Shown here piece by piece: positions 1-8,026 of a DNA stretch of 21,407 nucleotides. A program made the position numbers and the translations under genes. Location of the stretch: positions 1 through 21,407 of the forward strand of contig JAXGTO010000032.1 of assembly GCA_040774885.1 (NCBI GenBank). The letters run 5' to 3'. This DNA is from JAXGTO01 sp040774885 (lineage in GTDB: Bacteria; Actinomycetota; Coriobacteriia; Coriobacteriales; Eggerthellaceae). Every line of letters starts with the position of its first letter. Within the stretch, counting starts at the first letter, position 1. The notes beneath the pieces are model-generated. The model saw only the letters and a list, made by a program, of their open reading frames with translations. It was not told where the DNA came from and searched no databases.

Positions 1-1595
1 GGCTTGTCGATCTTGTTGACGGCGACCACGATGGGGACATCCGCCGCCTTGGCGTGGTTGATGGCCTCGATGGTCTGCGGCATGACGCCGTCATCGGCGG
101 CAACGACCAGCACGATAACGTCGGTCACCTGGGCTCCACGCGCGCGCATGGCGGTAAATGCCTCATGACCCGGGGTATCGATGAACGTAATGCGACGTCC
201 GTTGATATCGACGACCGAAGCGCCGATATGCTGGGTGATTCCACCGGCTTCGCTCATGGCAACGCCCGTGGAACGAATGGCATCGAGCAAGCTGGTCTTG
301 CCGTGATCGACATGGCCCATGACGGTGACGACGGGAGGACGCGGCTTGAGGTCGGCTTCGGAGTCGTTGTAGACGACGGCGTACTCTTCTTCAGGAGAGA
401 CCACGCGGACCTTGCGGCCCAGGTCATCAGCGATCAGCTCTACCAGGTCATCGCTCATGGACTGGGTGACCGTGAGCACTTGGCCCAGCATGAACAGACG
501 TTTGATCACGTCGGCTGAAGCCACGTTGAGCAGCTCGGAGAATTTGCCCACGGTAACGCCCTGGGGAATCTCAACCACGGAATCATCGAGGACCAAAGAG
601 GGGTCAAGGCCCTTTTCGATAGCCTCGATTTCGGCCTTCTCGCGTGCTTCGGCCTCGCGCTTTTCCTTGCGCTTCTTACGACGGCCTTCGCCATCGTGGC
701 TGGCTGCCTCTACGGCAGCACGAGCCTCGGCCAAAATCTTGTCGCGCTGCAGTTTTTCTGCTTGCTGCGCCATCTGGGCATAACGATCGGAACCGCCCTT
801 GCCTTCATTTTCAAGTTCGGGCACATCGGGCTCGAAATTGTGGCCATGGGCCTTCTTCTTTGAAGACCCTTCGTGCTTGGCGGGCGCAGAAGTGGATTTG
901 GACTTCTGCATACGCTGCTTTTCGCTCTCGATCTGCGAAAGAAGCGAATCGAAAGCCGACCCGCCGGCAGCTTCGGCCTTCTTGGGCTCATCGGACTCGC
1001 TGGCAGCAGCGGGCTCCGGAGCGGCTTTGGAAACCTTCTTGGATGCCAAGCGGTCTTCAACGGCACGCTTCTTGGCAACATCGCGGGCAGCTGCTTCGGC
1101 ACGTGCCTGAGCGCGCTTCTGAGCAGCTTCTTGAGCCACACGTTCCTTTTCGCTCGCTATCTGGTTCTCAAGACTCTGGAACGGCGAGGGAGCCGAAGGC
1201 TTCGCCTGTTCAGCAGCTTTGGCCTCTTCAGCCGAAGACTCTGCGCCGGCAAAGGCATCGTCTTCGTCATGGTCGGCGCGACGTTGTGCGCGTTCGGATT
1301 CGCGCAGAGCTCGTTCATGCTCTACGGCCGCACGCCGCTCAGCTTCTTCTTCAGCCTTCTTGGCATCAGCCGCGGCTTTTTCCTCGGCGAGCTTCTTGGC
1401 CTCGGTGTCATCGAGCACGCCGGCGCGCTCTTTGATCTCGGGCTCGAGATTCTTCCTGATCTTGTCGACATAGGCGTCGTTCAAGATGCTCGCATGGCTT
1501 TTGGCGGGAATCTTCATATCCGCAAGCCGATCAAGCAGCTCCTTGCTGCTCATATCGAACTCTTTCGCCAACTCATGTACTCGCATGCCGGCCAT
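1..1595 (-). CDS. infB: Translation initiation factor IF-2, N-terminal part (cut by window edge)
   Basis: IF-2 is the GTPase that delivers initiator tRNA to the 30S subunit and promotes subunit joining. About 531 codons are present. An IF2_N module fills residues 4-50 (MAGMRVHELAKEFDM at the start). A long Ala/Lys/Glu-rich linker covers about 55-330, and a second IF2_N module lies near 350-400. The G domain then begins: G1 GHVDHGKTSLLD near residue 423, the switch GGITQHIGA, G3 DTPGHEAF, and G4 NKID right at the window edge. The rest of the G domain and the C-terminal domains lie outside. The ATG sits 2 nt after the ylxR stop with a GGAG Shine-Dalgarno inside the end of ylxR, so translation is probably coupled. 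The low-complexity linker gives many long spurious reading frames on the other strand. Confidence 0.97.
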   Translation of the reverse strand, partial: MAGMRVHELAKEFDMSSKELLDRLADMKIPAKSHASILNDAYVDKIRKNLEPEIKERAGVLDDTEAKKLAEEKAAADAKKAEEEAERRAAVEHERALRESERAQRRADHDEDDAFAGAESSAEEAKAAEQAKPSAPSPFQSLENQIASEKERVAQEAAQKRAQARAEAAARDVAKKRAVEDRLASKKVSKAAPEPAAASESDEPKKAEAAGGSAFDSLLSQIESEKQRMQKSKSTSAPAKHEGSSKKKAHGHNFEPDVPELENEGKGGSDRYAQMAQQAEKLQRDKILAEARAAVEAASHDGEGRRKKRKEKREAEAREKAEIEAIEKGLDPSLVLDDSVVEIPQGVTVGKFSELLNVASADVIKRLFMLGQVLTVTQSMSDDLVELIADDLGRKVRVVSPEEEYAVVYNDSEADLKPRPPVVTVMGHVDHGKTSLLDAIRSTGVAMSEAGGITQHIGASVVDINGRRITFIDTPGHEAFTAMRARGAQVTDVIVLVVAADDGVMPQTIEAINHAKAADVPIVVAVNKIDK

Positions 1596-1597
1596 TC

Positions 1598-1906
1598 CTA
1601 CTCCTTATCCTTAACGTCGATCGCAGCAATCGAAGCCGCGATGCGTTCGCAATCATCTTGGGTGACTTCCACCCTCAGTGCCCGTGCCAAGCGCCCTCTG
1701 GCACCTGGTCGTTTGAAACATTCGAGAGAGCAAACGTAAGCTCCCCGCCCTGCCGCTTTGCCGGTGGGATCGAAACCAACGCTCCCCTGCTCGGTGCGCA
1801 CGATGCGCAGCAGCTCGCCTTTCGAAGCAGCTCGACCGCATACGATGCAAGTACGCTGCCGTTTGGCGGCGCCGCCCATCGATCCGGTATCGCTGTTCCG
1901 GGGCAT
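1598..1906 (-). CDS. ylxR: YlxR family RNA-binding protein
   Basis: Small basic protein of the YlxR (DUF448) family, of about 102 residues, located between nusA and infB as in most Gram-positive bacteria. The family signature is visible: RTCIVCGR near residue 18, then LLRIV and the GRGAYVC / CFKR segment. Members of the family bind RNA or nucleoid components; a role in regulating transcription or RNase P has been proposed elsewhere. The ATG at 1906 lies 14 nt after the nusA stop but has no strong Shine-Dalgarno. A second ATG at 1879 (MGGAAKRQ) is an alternative start that would give 93 residues. The open frame extends upstream into nusA, but that arginine-rich extension looks non-coding. Confidence 0.9.
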   Translation of the reverse strand: MPRNSDTGSMGGAAKRQRTCIVCGRAASKGELLRIVRTEQGSVGFDPTGKAAGRGAYVCSLECFKRPGARGRLARALRVEVTQDDCERIAASIAAIDVKDKE

Positions 1907-1920
1907 ATCAGCCGAACCGC

Positions 1921-3132
1921 CTATTCGTCCTCGGAGGCATGGACGCCGCAGAACCGGCTTCCCGGACGGGCATGGTTGCGGCAGCGTACGCCGTCTTCTC
2001 CGATATGGGCGCATAGGCCGTCTTCCGAACCAGCAGAATTCTCTTCATCGATCAGAGCATTCTCGCTGGGAAGCGCTTCGCTGGTGAACGACGCGCTCTT
2101 GATGTCGATATGCCACCCGGTAAGGCGGGCGGCCAAGCGTGCGTTCTGACCTTCCTTGCCGATAGCGAGCGAAAGCTGGTCTTCAGGAACAAGCACGGTA
2201 GCGTAGTGGTTGTCTTCGTCGATGTCCACGCGATTGACCTTGGCAGGTGAAAGCGCGTTTTTGACATAGGTGGCCGAATCATCGGACCACTGGATGACGT
2301 CGACGCGCTCGTTGCGCAGCTCTTCGACCACCATGCGCACACGGCTGCCCTTGGGGCCGACGCAAGCGCCCACCGGGTCCAAGTTGGCTTCTCGGGAAAA
2401 CACGGCGACCTTGGAACGCGCACCCGGCTCGCGAGCGATGGACTTGATCTCGACGATGCCGTCATAGATTTCAGGCACTTCGATCTCGAACAGTCGACGG
2501 ATGAGATCGGGGTGCGTGCGGGAAACGATGATGGAAGGACGAGCTTGCTCGCCGCGCATCTTGGGCTCATCGGAATTGGGATTGCGCACATCGATGATGA
2601 GCGTCTTCAAACGCTGATTGTGACGATAGCGCTCGTTGGAAGGACGCTCGTTGCGCTCGCCCGGATTGCGCTTGACGTCGTAGTGCGGAAGCTCGGCCTC
2701 GACGCCATCGCGAATCTTGATGATGGTGAAATCAGGCGTGCCCTGCAGCACCGTGCCGGTGACCAAATCGCCGATGCGCTTGCTGAATTCCTCATAGATG
2801 CTCTGACGGCCGGCTTCGCGGACGATGGAGGAAATGACGCTCTTGGCATTTTGGGCGGCAATGCGACTCACGTCGTCAGGGGTGACGTCGCGCTCTTCGA
2901 ATTCAGCGTATTCGCCGGTTTCCTCGTCGGGTTCTCCAACGGGTACGAGCTCGTAGACGTAGATCTTGCCGGTGGCGCGATCGATGGTGACGCGGGCATC
3001 CCATTCCAGATCGAGGATACGCTGGTAGCTGGACGCCAAACTGGCCTCCAGACGCTCAATGAGATAGAACTCATCGATCTTGCGCTCGTGCGCCAGCGCC
3101 TGCAGCGCTTCGATCAACGCAGAACTGGCCAT
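1921..3132 (-). CDS. nusA: Transcription termination/antitermination factor NusA with Cys/His-rich C-terminal tail
   Basis: NusA binds RNA polymerase and nascent RNA and modulates pausing, termination and antitermination. The 403 residues contain the N-terminal RNAP-binding domain (about 1-125), an S1 domain (about 130-200, GDLVTGTVLQG), and two KH domains with the motifs VGPKGSRV and IGKEGQNARLAARLTGW. After the KH2 domain there is an acidic linker and then a tail with C374, C384, H387, C395 and H398, spaced like a small zinc knuckle. This tail is not part of the standard NusA core. The start has a good GGAAGGA Shine-Dalgarno, which overlaps the end of rimP. The gene lies 15 nt downstream of rimP and 14 nt upstream of ylxR, so the operon is contiguous. 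Confidence 0.97.
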   Translation of the reverse strand: MASSALIEALQALAHERKIDEFYLIERLEASLASSYQRILDLEWDARVTIDRATGKIYVYELVPVGEPDEETGEYAEFEERDVTPDDVSRIAAQNAKSVISSIVREAGRQSIYEEFSKRIGDLVTGTVLQGTPDFTIIKIRDGVEAELPHYDVKRNPGERNERPSNERYRHNQRLKTLIIDVRNPNSDEPKMRGEQARPSIIVSRTHPDLIRRLFEIEVPEIYDGIVEIKSIAREPGARSKVAVFSREANLDPVGACVGPKGSRVRMVVEELRNERVDVIQWSDDSATYVKNALSPAKVNRVDIDEDNHYATVLVPEDQLSLAIGKEGQNARLAARLTGWHIDIKSASFTSEALPSENALIDEENSAGSEDGLCAHIGEDGVRCRNHARPGSRFCGVHASEDE

Positions 3133-3147
3133 GTGGCAGAATCCTTC

Positions 3148-3618
3148 CTAACGACTGAAATCGACGGTGCCCACCACGTGGGCGCGTTTAATGGTATCGA
3201 GCGGGATGGCGACATGGTCGCCATCGACGAGAATGCGGACTTGACCGTCCTGGCAACCTTCGAGCACGCCGGAGAAACGAGATCGGCCGTCAATCGGTTG
3301 GCTGCAGGATATCTGCACCTTTTCGCCGGCGAAACGTTCGAAATGCTCGGCTGTGCGCAACGGACGATCGATTCCCGGAGAGCTGACTTCCAAGGAATAC
3401 GCTCCCGGAAAGGGATCGAGGTCATCCATGATCGCATTGATCCACGCCTGGGAACTTGAAAGCTCGTCAAAGCCCACGCCGCCTTCGGCATCGATGTAAA
3501 CGCGAATGGTCGGAGCCTTCTTGGCACCCACCACCTCGACGGTCACGATTTCGATCTTCTCTTGGGCAGCGCGGGGCTCGAGCGCATCGAGCAACTGCCG
3601 TTCTTTCCTGCTGAGCAC
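3148..3618 (-). CDS. rimP: Ribosome maturation factor RimP
   Basis: RimP assists assembly of the 30S ribosomal subunit. The protein (156 residues from the chosen start) carries the family core: an N-terminal alpha/beta domain with VEVVG..APTIRVYIDAEGG, then LEVSSPGIDRPLRTAEHFERFAG, and an Sm-like C-terminal domain. It is the first gene of the rimP-nusA-ylxR-infB operon. I chose GTG at 3618 because a perfect AGGAGG lies 8 nt upstream. An in-frame TTG at 3624 would place the Shine-Dalgarno only about 2 nt from the start codon, which is too close. The leader contains a terminator-like hairpin (3643-3674). Confidence 0.94.
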   Translation of the reverse strand: MLSRKERQLLDALEPRAAQEKIEIVTVEVVGAKKAPTIRVYIDAEGGVGFDELSSSQAWINAIMDDLDPFPGAYSLEVSSPGIDRPLRTAEHFERFAGEKVQISCSQPIDGRSRFSGVLEGCQDGQVRILVDGDHVAIPLDTIKRAHVVGTVDFSR

Positions 3619-3642
3619 GTTCAAGACCTCCTTTTCTGCCGT

Positions 3643-3674
3643 ACAATAAAAGAAAGCGGGACAAGCCCACTTTC
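3643..3674 (-). terminator. Terminator-like hairpin in the leader of rimP-nusA-ylxR-infB
   Basis: Read on the minus strand, GAAAGTGGG pairs with CCCGCTTTC (9 bp, one G-U) around the loop CTTGT and is followed by TTTTATTGT. The stem arms are 3652-3660 and 3666-3674 on the plus strand. The structure lies about 25 nt upstream of the rimP GTG and just before its AGGAGG. It is either a backup terminator for the upstream aldehyde dehydrogenase or an attenuator in the nus operon leader. I saw no convincing promoter for rimP between 3675 and 3796. Confidence 0.6.
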
Positions 3675-3796
3675 CTCATAGATGATCGAAAGTTGTATGC
3701 CGCCTGCTTCGGCAGCCAAAGCAATGTAACACATCAGTGGCTGGTTTGGCTAGTGCTGAAGCGCACGAGGCCATCAACAGCACACCTTTATCATTC

Positions 3797-3839
3797 AAAA
3801 AGACACAGAGGGGCCACCGGAGTTAACCGGCGGCCCCTC
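3797..3839 (-). terminator. Rho-independent terminator of the aldehyde dehydrogenase gene
   Basis: The plus-strand arms GAGGGGCC (3808-3815) and GGCCCCTC (3832-3839) pair, continued by CCGG/CCGG after one mismatch, around the loop AGTTAA. On the minus strand the stem is followed by TGTGTCTTTTT. It begins 17 nt after the stop codon of the 3857-5341 gene. Confidence 0.88.
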
Positions 3840-3856
3840 CAACCAATCGAATCTGA

Positions 3857-5341
3857 CTACTTCGCCGGATAGAATCCAGAGGGAGTCTCGTTCATGTTGA
3901 TCATGATGTTCTTGGTCTGGCAGTAATGCTCCAGCATGATCTTGTGGGTCTCGCGGCCGATACCGGATTCTTTGTATCCACCGAAGGGAGCGCCGCTGGG
4001 AATCTGGTTGTACGTGTTTACCCACATGCGCCCGGTACGGACCCCGCGCGAAACACGCAGAGCGGTATTGATGTCGCGCGTCCATACGGCACCGCCCAAG
4101 CCGTAAACCGAATCGTTGGCCAAGGCGATAACCTCTTCTTCGGTCTTGAATTTCTGAACGACGGCGACCGGCCCGAAGATCTCTTCTTGGGCAACACGGC
4201 ACTTGTTGTTGGGGATCTCGATGAGCGTCGGCTTGAGGAATGCTCCCTTTGCCAAATCGCCTTCGGTATTGCGTTCGCCACCGCACAAGATCTTGCCGCC
4301 TTCCTGCTTGGCGATCTCGACGTAGTCGAGGATCTTGTTCATCTGGCGCTCATCGATCTGGGCACCCATCTGGGTATCATCTTCCCACGGCATGCCGACG
4401 GTCACCTTGTTGAAGGCATCCACCAACTGAGGGATGAGCGTATCGTAGACGCCTTCCTGGATGAAGATACGGCTGCCAGCGCAGCAGACCTGGCCCTGGT
4501 TGAACAGGATGCCCAACTGCACGCCATCGATGACCATATCGGTTTTGGCGTCATCGAAGATGATGTTTGCGGACTTGCCGCCCAGCTCCAGCGTCGCGGG
4601 AATGAGGCGCTCGGCCGCTGCGCGCGCAACATCGCGGCCAACCTCGGTTGAACCGGTGAAGGCGAGCTTCGCGAACTTGGGATTGTCCAGCATGTATTGG
4701 CCGGCCTTGCTGCCTCGACCGGTAACCACGTTGAACACGCCGGCGGGAATGATGTCTTCGGTGATGCGCGCCAGCTCCAACACAGACAGGCTGGTGGTGG
4801 AAGAAGGCTTGAACACGGTGCAGTCGCCGGCGGCAAGCACCGGGGCCAGCTTCCAAGCGGCCATGAGCAGCGGGAAGTTCCACGGCACGATCTGCCCGAC
4901 GACGCCGATGGGCTCATGCAGAACCACGGTCATCATGTTGCCCGGCAAGATATCGGCTTCGCCCGTATCGGCAAGCAGGCAGCCGGCGAAGTAACGGAAA
5001 TGGTCGACAGTGAGCGCGACGTCGATAGCGCGCGTCTCGCGAATGGGCTTGCCGTTGTCTAGAGCCTCGATCATCGCGAGCTTCTCGGCATTGGCTTCGA
5101 CAGCGTCGGCTACTTTGTTGAGGATGATGGCGCGGGAAGCCTTGTCCATGGCGCCCCAGGTTTCAAAAGCCTTCCAAGCAGCATCGGCGGCCTTGTCGAT
5201 GTCGGCTTTGCCGGCATCTTGGATGGTCGACAGTTTCTCCCCGTTTGCCGGGCAAAATACGTCGAGAGTCGCCCCTTCGGACGAATCGACCCATTTCCCA
5301 TCGATGTAGAGCTGATAGGAATCTTGAGCAGGATTGTTCAT
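3857..5341 (-). CDS. NAD(P)-dependent aldehyde dehydrogenase, AldB/AcoD type
   Basis: Soluble ALDH-superfamily enzyme that oxidises an aldehyde to its carboxylate. The 494 residues match the usual family length. Visible catalytic parts are PWNFP with N155, FKPS with K178, FTGSTEVGR, LELGGKS with E252, and GQVCCAGSR with the nucleophile C286. The C-terminal segment GRETHKIMLEHY and the segment DNGKPIRET resemble E. coli AldB and Ralstonia AcoD, which oxidise acetaldehyde and other short aldehydes. I chose the ATG at 5341 (MNNPAQDSY), with AAAGGAAAGG upstream; the frame stays open to 5422 but that extension is not family-like. The gene is transcribed alone, away from the fadK-like gene, and has its own terminator. 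The substrate cannot be read from sequence. Confidence 0.92.
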   Translation of the reverse strand: MNNPAQDSYQLYIDGKWVDSSEGATLDVFCPANGEKLSTIQDAGKADIDKAADAAWKAFETWGAMDKASRAIILNKVADAVEANAEKLAMIEALDNGKPIRETRAIDVALTVDHFRYFAGCLLADTGEADILPGNMMTVVLHEPIGVVGQIVPWNFPLLMAAWKLAPVLAAGDCTVFKPSSTTSLSVLELARITEDIIPAGVFNVVTGRGSKAGQYMLDNPKFAKLAFTGSTEVGRDVARAAAERLIPATLELGGKSANIIFDDAKTDMVIDGVQLGILFNQGQVCCAGSRIFIQEGVYDTLIPQLVDAFNKVTVGMPWEDDTQMGAQIDERQMNKILDYVEIAKQEGGKILCGGERNTEGDLAKGAFLKPTLIEIPNNKCRVAQEEIFGPVAVVQKFKTEEEVIALANDSVYGLGGAVWTRDINTALRVSRGVRTGRMWVNTYNQIPSGAPFGGYKESGIGRETHKIMLEHYCQTKNIMINMNETPSGFYPAK

Positions 5342-5646
5342 GATGAACCGCCTTTCCTTTCCATACCGTCTCATAGCTTGGAGCCGTTTCACATCGGCAT
5401 CGATGCCTTCGTTTGGCATCATCAGGACAAATGTAGCAAAGCGGGAATTAAATGTTGGACTTCGGTAGCATTTATCCGATTAGCGGGTCGACTAGGCGGC
5501 GCAATGGGAGTGGAAAAACAATTTTGAATGGATTGGGGCCAAGAGGGTGCGCAAGGCAAATACATCTTTCAACGGTAGCCGTACTACACTGATTCGGTGA
5601 GAGAACGGGCGCACGCATTTCGTCGGGAGACTTCGAAAAGGCACCT
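5342..5646. promoter_or_regulatory. Divergent intergenic region between aldehyde dehydrogenase and acyl-CoA ligase genes
   Basis: About 300 bp without a credible gene, AT-richer than its flanks, which must contain the promoters of both divergent genes. Two short dyads stand out: GATGCC/GGCATC at 5402-5420 and TAAATG/CATTTA at 5449-5474. The second has the size and AT-rich arms of a LysR-type binding site. No clean -35/-10 pair could be assigned with confidence on either strand. Confidence 0.5.
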
Positions 5647-7287
5647 ATGATCGACAACCTTAAAATCAATGCCGAACGCAAAAAGATGTATTACGAGCGC
5701 GGCTACTGGACCTCCCGCACGCTGACGGATGCCTGGGATGAACGGGTGGCCCGCAGCGGCGATCGCCCATACGTAAAAGACTCCTATGTCGATTACGCCA
5801 CCTACTCAGAGATAGACGACAGGGCTTCCCGCTTGGCGACATGGCTGCACAATCAAGGCGTTTCAAACGGAGACGTCGTTTCTTTCCAGATTCCCAAATG
5901 GATCGAATTCTGCGTCGTCTACGTCGCCTGCCTCAAAGTCGGCGCCGTGATGCATCCTATTGCGGTCAATTTCAACGAAAAGGACCTCGAGGCCAACCTC
6001 AACAAAGTAGGATCGAGCATATACATCGGTCCAACACGCTATCACGCCAAAGATTACGAACGCCAATTCCACGCCATTGGAAAGCTTCCGGCCGAATTCA
6101 AGGCGGCATTGTTCATCGACAAAGATGCGCCGGCCACCATCGAAGGCGATGCTTCATATTACGAGACCATCGCTTCAAGCAGGCCGTTTTGCCAACCTTC
6201 GCCATCCAAATCCGATGAAGCGGCGTGCATTCTTACCACATCTGGATCGACCGGCGCTCCCAAGTCGGCGCTTTTCACCCACAACAACATCCTGTTTTCC
6301 GAGACCGCCTACCTTTCGGTCCTTGATCTGACCGAGGATGATGTGATGTGGATGCCTTCCCCGCTCAACCATGCCACCGGCTTCTTCCATGGGTTGATAG
6401 CCGTCATGCTGTTGGGCGGACGGACCGTACTGCAACAACATTACAGCCCCGAAAACGCCGTTGAGTTGCTGAATGCCGAAGGCTGCACGTGGTCGCATGG
6501 CGCCACGCCGTTCATCTACGACATGCTGCATTACCTTGACGAAACGTGCACGGACTTGAATACCATGCGCCTCTATCTGTGCGGTGGAGCACCCGTGCCC
6601 CCCTCGCTCATAGAGCAGGCTCATCGCTATGGGATCTTGCTGTGCGAATCATACGGGTCCACCGAAAGCTGCCCCCACGTGTATGTGCCGCCCGAGAAAT
6701 GCCTGGAATGGGACGGCCGCTGGTCGGGTATCGCATATGACGGCATCGAGGTGAAGGTAGTCGACGCCAACCGCCAAGAAGTGGAGCGCGGGACGCAGGG
6801 AGAAGAAGCATCACGCGGGCCGCATCAATTTGTCGGATATCTAGGCGACCCGGAACGCACCGATAAGGCCTTGGACGACGAAGGCTGGTTTTACAGCGGC
6901 GATCTTTGCACCGAAGATTCCGAAGGACGGATCCGCATCAACGGCCGCATCAAGGAAATCATCATCCGCGGCGGTGAAAACCTGTCGGCAAACGAGATCG
7001 ATGCCAATTTGAACCGCTGCCCGGGAATTGGAGACCATGCCACCATCGGCATGCCCGATGAGCGCATGGGCGAGCGCATCTGCACCTTTGCCGTGGCAAA
7101 AGAAGGCCGCCCTTCGCTTGAAGACATCACGGCTTATCTGGAAAGCCAAAACGTTCCCAAGAGACTATGGCCTGAGCGAATAGAGTTTATCGATCGCATT
7201 CCGCATACGGCCACCGGCAAGGTTCAGCGCTTCAAGCTCGCCGAAGAGTTGACCCGTCGCATGAATTCGGAAGCGAAGGTTCGGTAA
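5647..7287 (+). CDS. Acyl-CoA ligase, FadK / cyclohexanecarboxylate-CoA ligase type (ANL superfamily)
   Basis: ATP-dependent ligase that adenylates a carboxylic acid and transfers it to CoA. The 546 residues carry the ANL motifs: P-loop TTSGSTGAPK (197-206), YGSTES, EEASRGP, YSGDLC, INGRIKEIIIRGGENLS and the C-terminal catalytic lysine K525 in TGKVQRFKL. The N-terminus (LKINAERKKMYYERGYW) and the spacing of motifs resemble E. coli FadK and the cyclohexanecarboxylate-CoA ligase (AliA) group rather than long-chain FadD. AAAGG precedes the ATG. The stop codon overlaps the ATG of the next gene by 1 nt (TAATG), so the two are translationally coupled. From the neighbours a cyclic or short carboxylic acid is the likely substrate, possibly shikimate-derived; a medium-chain fatty acid remains possible. 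Confidence 0.9.
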   Translation: MIDNLKINAERKKMYYERGYWTSRTLTDAWDERVARSGDRPYVKDSYVDYATYSEIDDRASRLATWLHNQGVSNGDVVSFQIPKWIEFCVVYVACLKVGAVMHPIAVNFNEKDLEANLNKVGSSIYIGPTRYHAKDYERQFHAIGKLPAEFKAALFIDKDAPATIEGDASYYETIASSRPFCQPSPSKSDEAACILTTSGSTGAPKSALFTHNNILFSETAYLSVLDLTEDDVMWMPSPLNHATGFFHGLIAVMLLGGRTVLQQHYSPENAVELLNAEGCTWSHGATPFIYDMLHYLDETCTDLNTMRLYLCGGAPVPPSLIEQAHRYGILLCESYGSTESCPHVYVPPEKCLEWDGRWSGIAYDGIEVKVVDANRQEVERGTQGEEASRGPHQFVGYLGDPERTDKALDDEGWFYSGDLCTEDSEGRIRINGRIKEIIIRGGENLSANEIDANLNRCPGIGDHATIGMPDERMGERICTFAVAKEGRPSLEDITAYLESQNVPKRLWPERIEFIDRIPHTATGKVQRFKLAEELTRRMNSEAKVR

Positions 7288-7865
7288 TGGTCGAGTTCAG
7301 CGTCACGCGTACGCATGCCACATGGAAGCCGCGCATCACCGAAGAGGATGTTCCGCTGTTCGTCTGCAGTGAATGCGGCTCTATATATGCAGGGATCACC
7401 GGGCCGCAATCGGCAACCTATTCCGGATCGGGCCGTTCGCTGGTCGCCGAACCGCCGTTCTTGGGAATGGCCGCGCCCAGCTGCTGCGGCAAATCGATGG
7501 AAGAAGTCGCTTATATAGATAGCGACGATCTTCCCAAAGGTGTCGAGATCGATTATCGCTTCGAAGGTGGATTCAACAACAACTGCTTGAAGGTGTTCTG
7601 GGATATCGACGATGACGAGCGGTCATTGGAATGGGTCTTGCTCAAAACCTTCACCGGCACGCAATTGAAATACGCGCTTCCCGGCAAACGCTCCCCGTTG
7701 CTGTTCGCTTTCGCCGACGAAGATGCCTTCTGCTATTGCGATAAGAACCCCTGCGTGGAATGCACGTTCCGCTGCAAAAAGGGCATGGTCGCTTATGCGG
7801 CGATCCGCAACCTCGGCGTGGTGCGCATGCCCCTCGAACGCATGGAGACCCCTCAGCCGGCTTGA
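7287..7865 (+). CDS. Desulfoferrodoxin-like protein with a degenerate superoxide-reductase domain and extra cysteine cluster
   Basis: A 192-residue protein that would normally be called hypothetical. Its N-terminal part has the desulforedoxin pattern: C27-x2-C30, then C66-C67 in PSCCGKSM, as in the rubredoxin-like iron site of desulfoferrodoxin. Residues about 100-152 follow the superoxide-reductase fold pattern (LKVFWDI, LEWVLLK, ALPGKR, LLFAF, FCYCD), but the iron-binding histidines of the HPM and HWIEW segments are absent. After C149 and C151 comes a further set, C156, C159 and C163, which could hold another metal or Fe-S site. The start codon overlaps the ligase stop, so it belongs with acyl-CoA metabolism. 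Electron transfer to an acyl-CoA reductase is a plausible role but is inference. Family assignment is by eye. Confidence 0.6.
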   Translation: MVEFSVTRTHATWKPRITEEDVPLFVCSECGSIYAGITGPQSATYSGSGRSLVAEPPFLGMAAPSCCGKSMEEVAYIDSDDLPKGVEIDYRFEGGFNNNCLKVFWDIDDDERSLEWVLLKTFTGTQLKYALPGKRSPLLFAFADEDAFCYCDKNPCVECTFRCKKGMVAYAAIRNLGVVRMPLERMETPQPA

Positions 7866-8026
7866 TCGCACGACGCTTTGGACTCCCGGCATTCCATCCA
7901 TTCCCTTTTGTTATAGAAATCGCGGTAAACGGCTTTTTGCATCAATTGGAAATCAGGAACGCGGGGTCGCACAATGAATTCAAGAGCTAAAGGGCTCGAG
8001 AGAATCGCGCATCCAGAGGAGGATAC

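Noticed and set aside
873..1739. Plus-strand open frames opposite infB
   Set aside because: They lie across the low-complexity Ala/Lys/Glu linker of IF-2, which gives Ser/Leu/Phe-rich artefacts on the other strand; no ribosome site or domain.
2512..3459. 315-codon plus-strand frame across nusA and rimP
   Set aside because: Antisense to two certain genes and spans their junction; no family features.
5342..5422. N-terminal extension of the aldehyde dehydrogenase (27 codons)
   Set aside because: Family alignment starts near MNNPAQDSY, a better ribosome site precedes 5341, and the extension is not ALDH-like.
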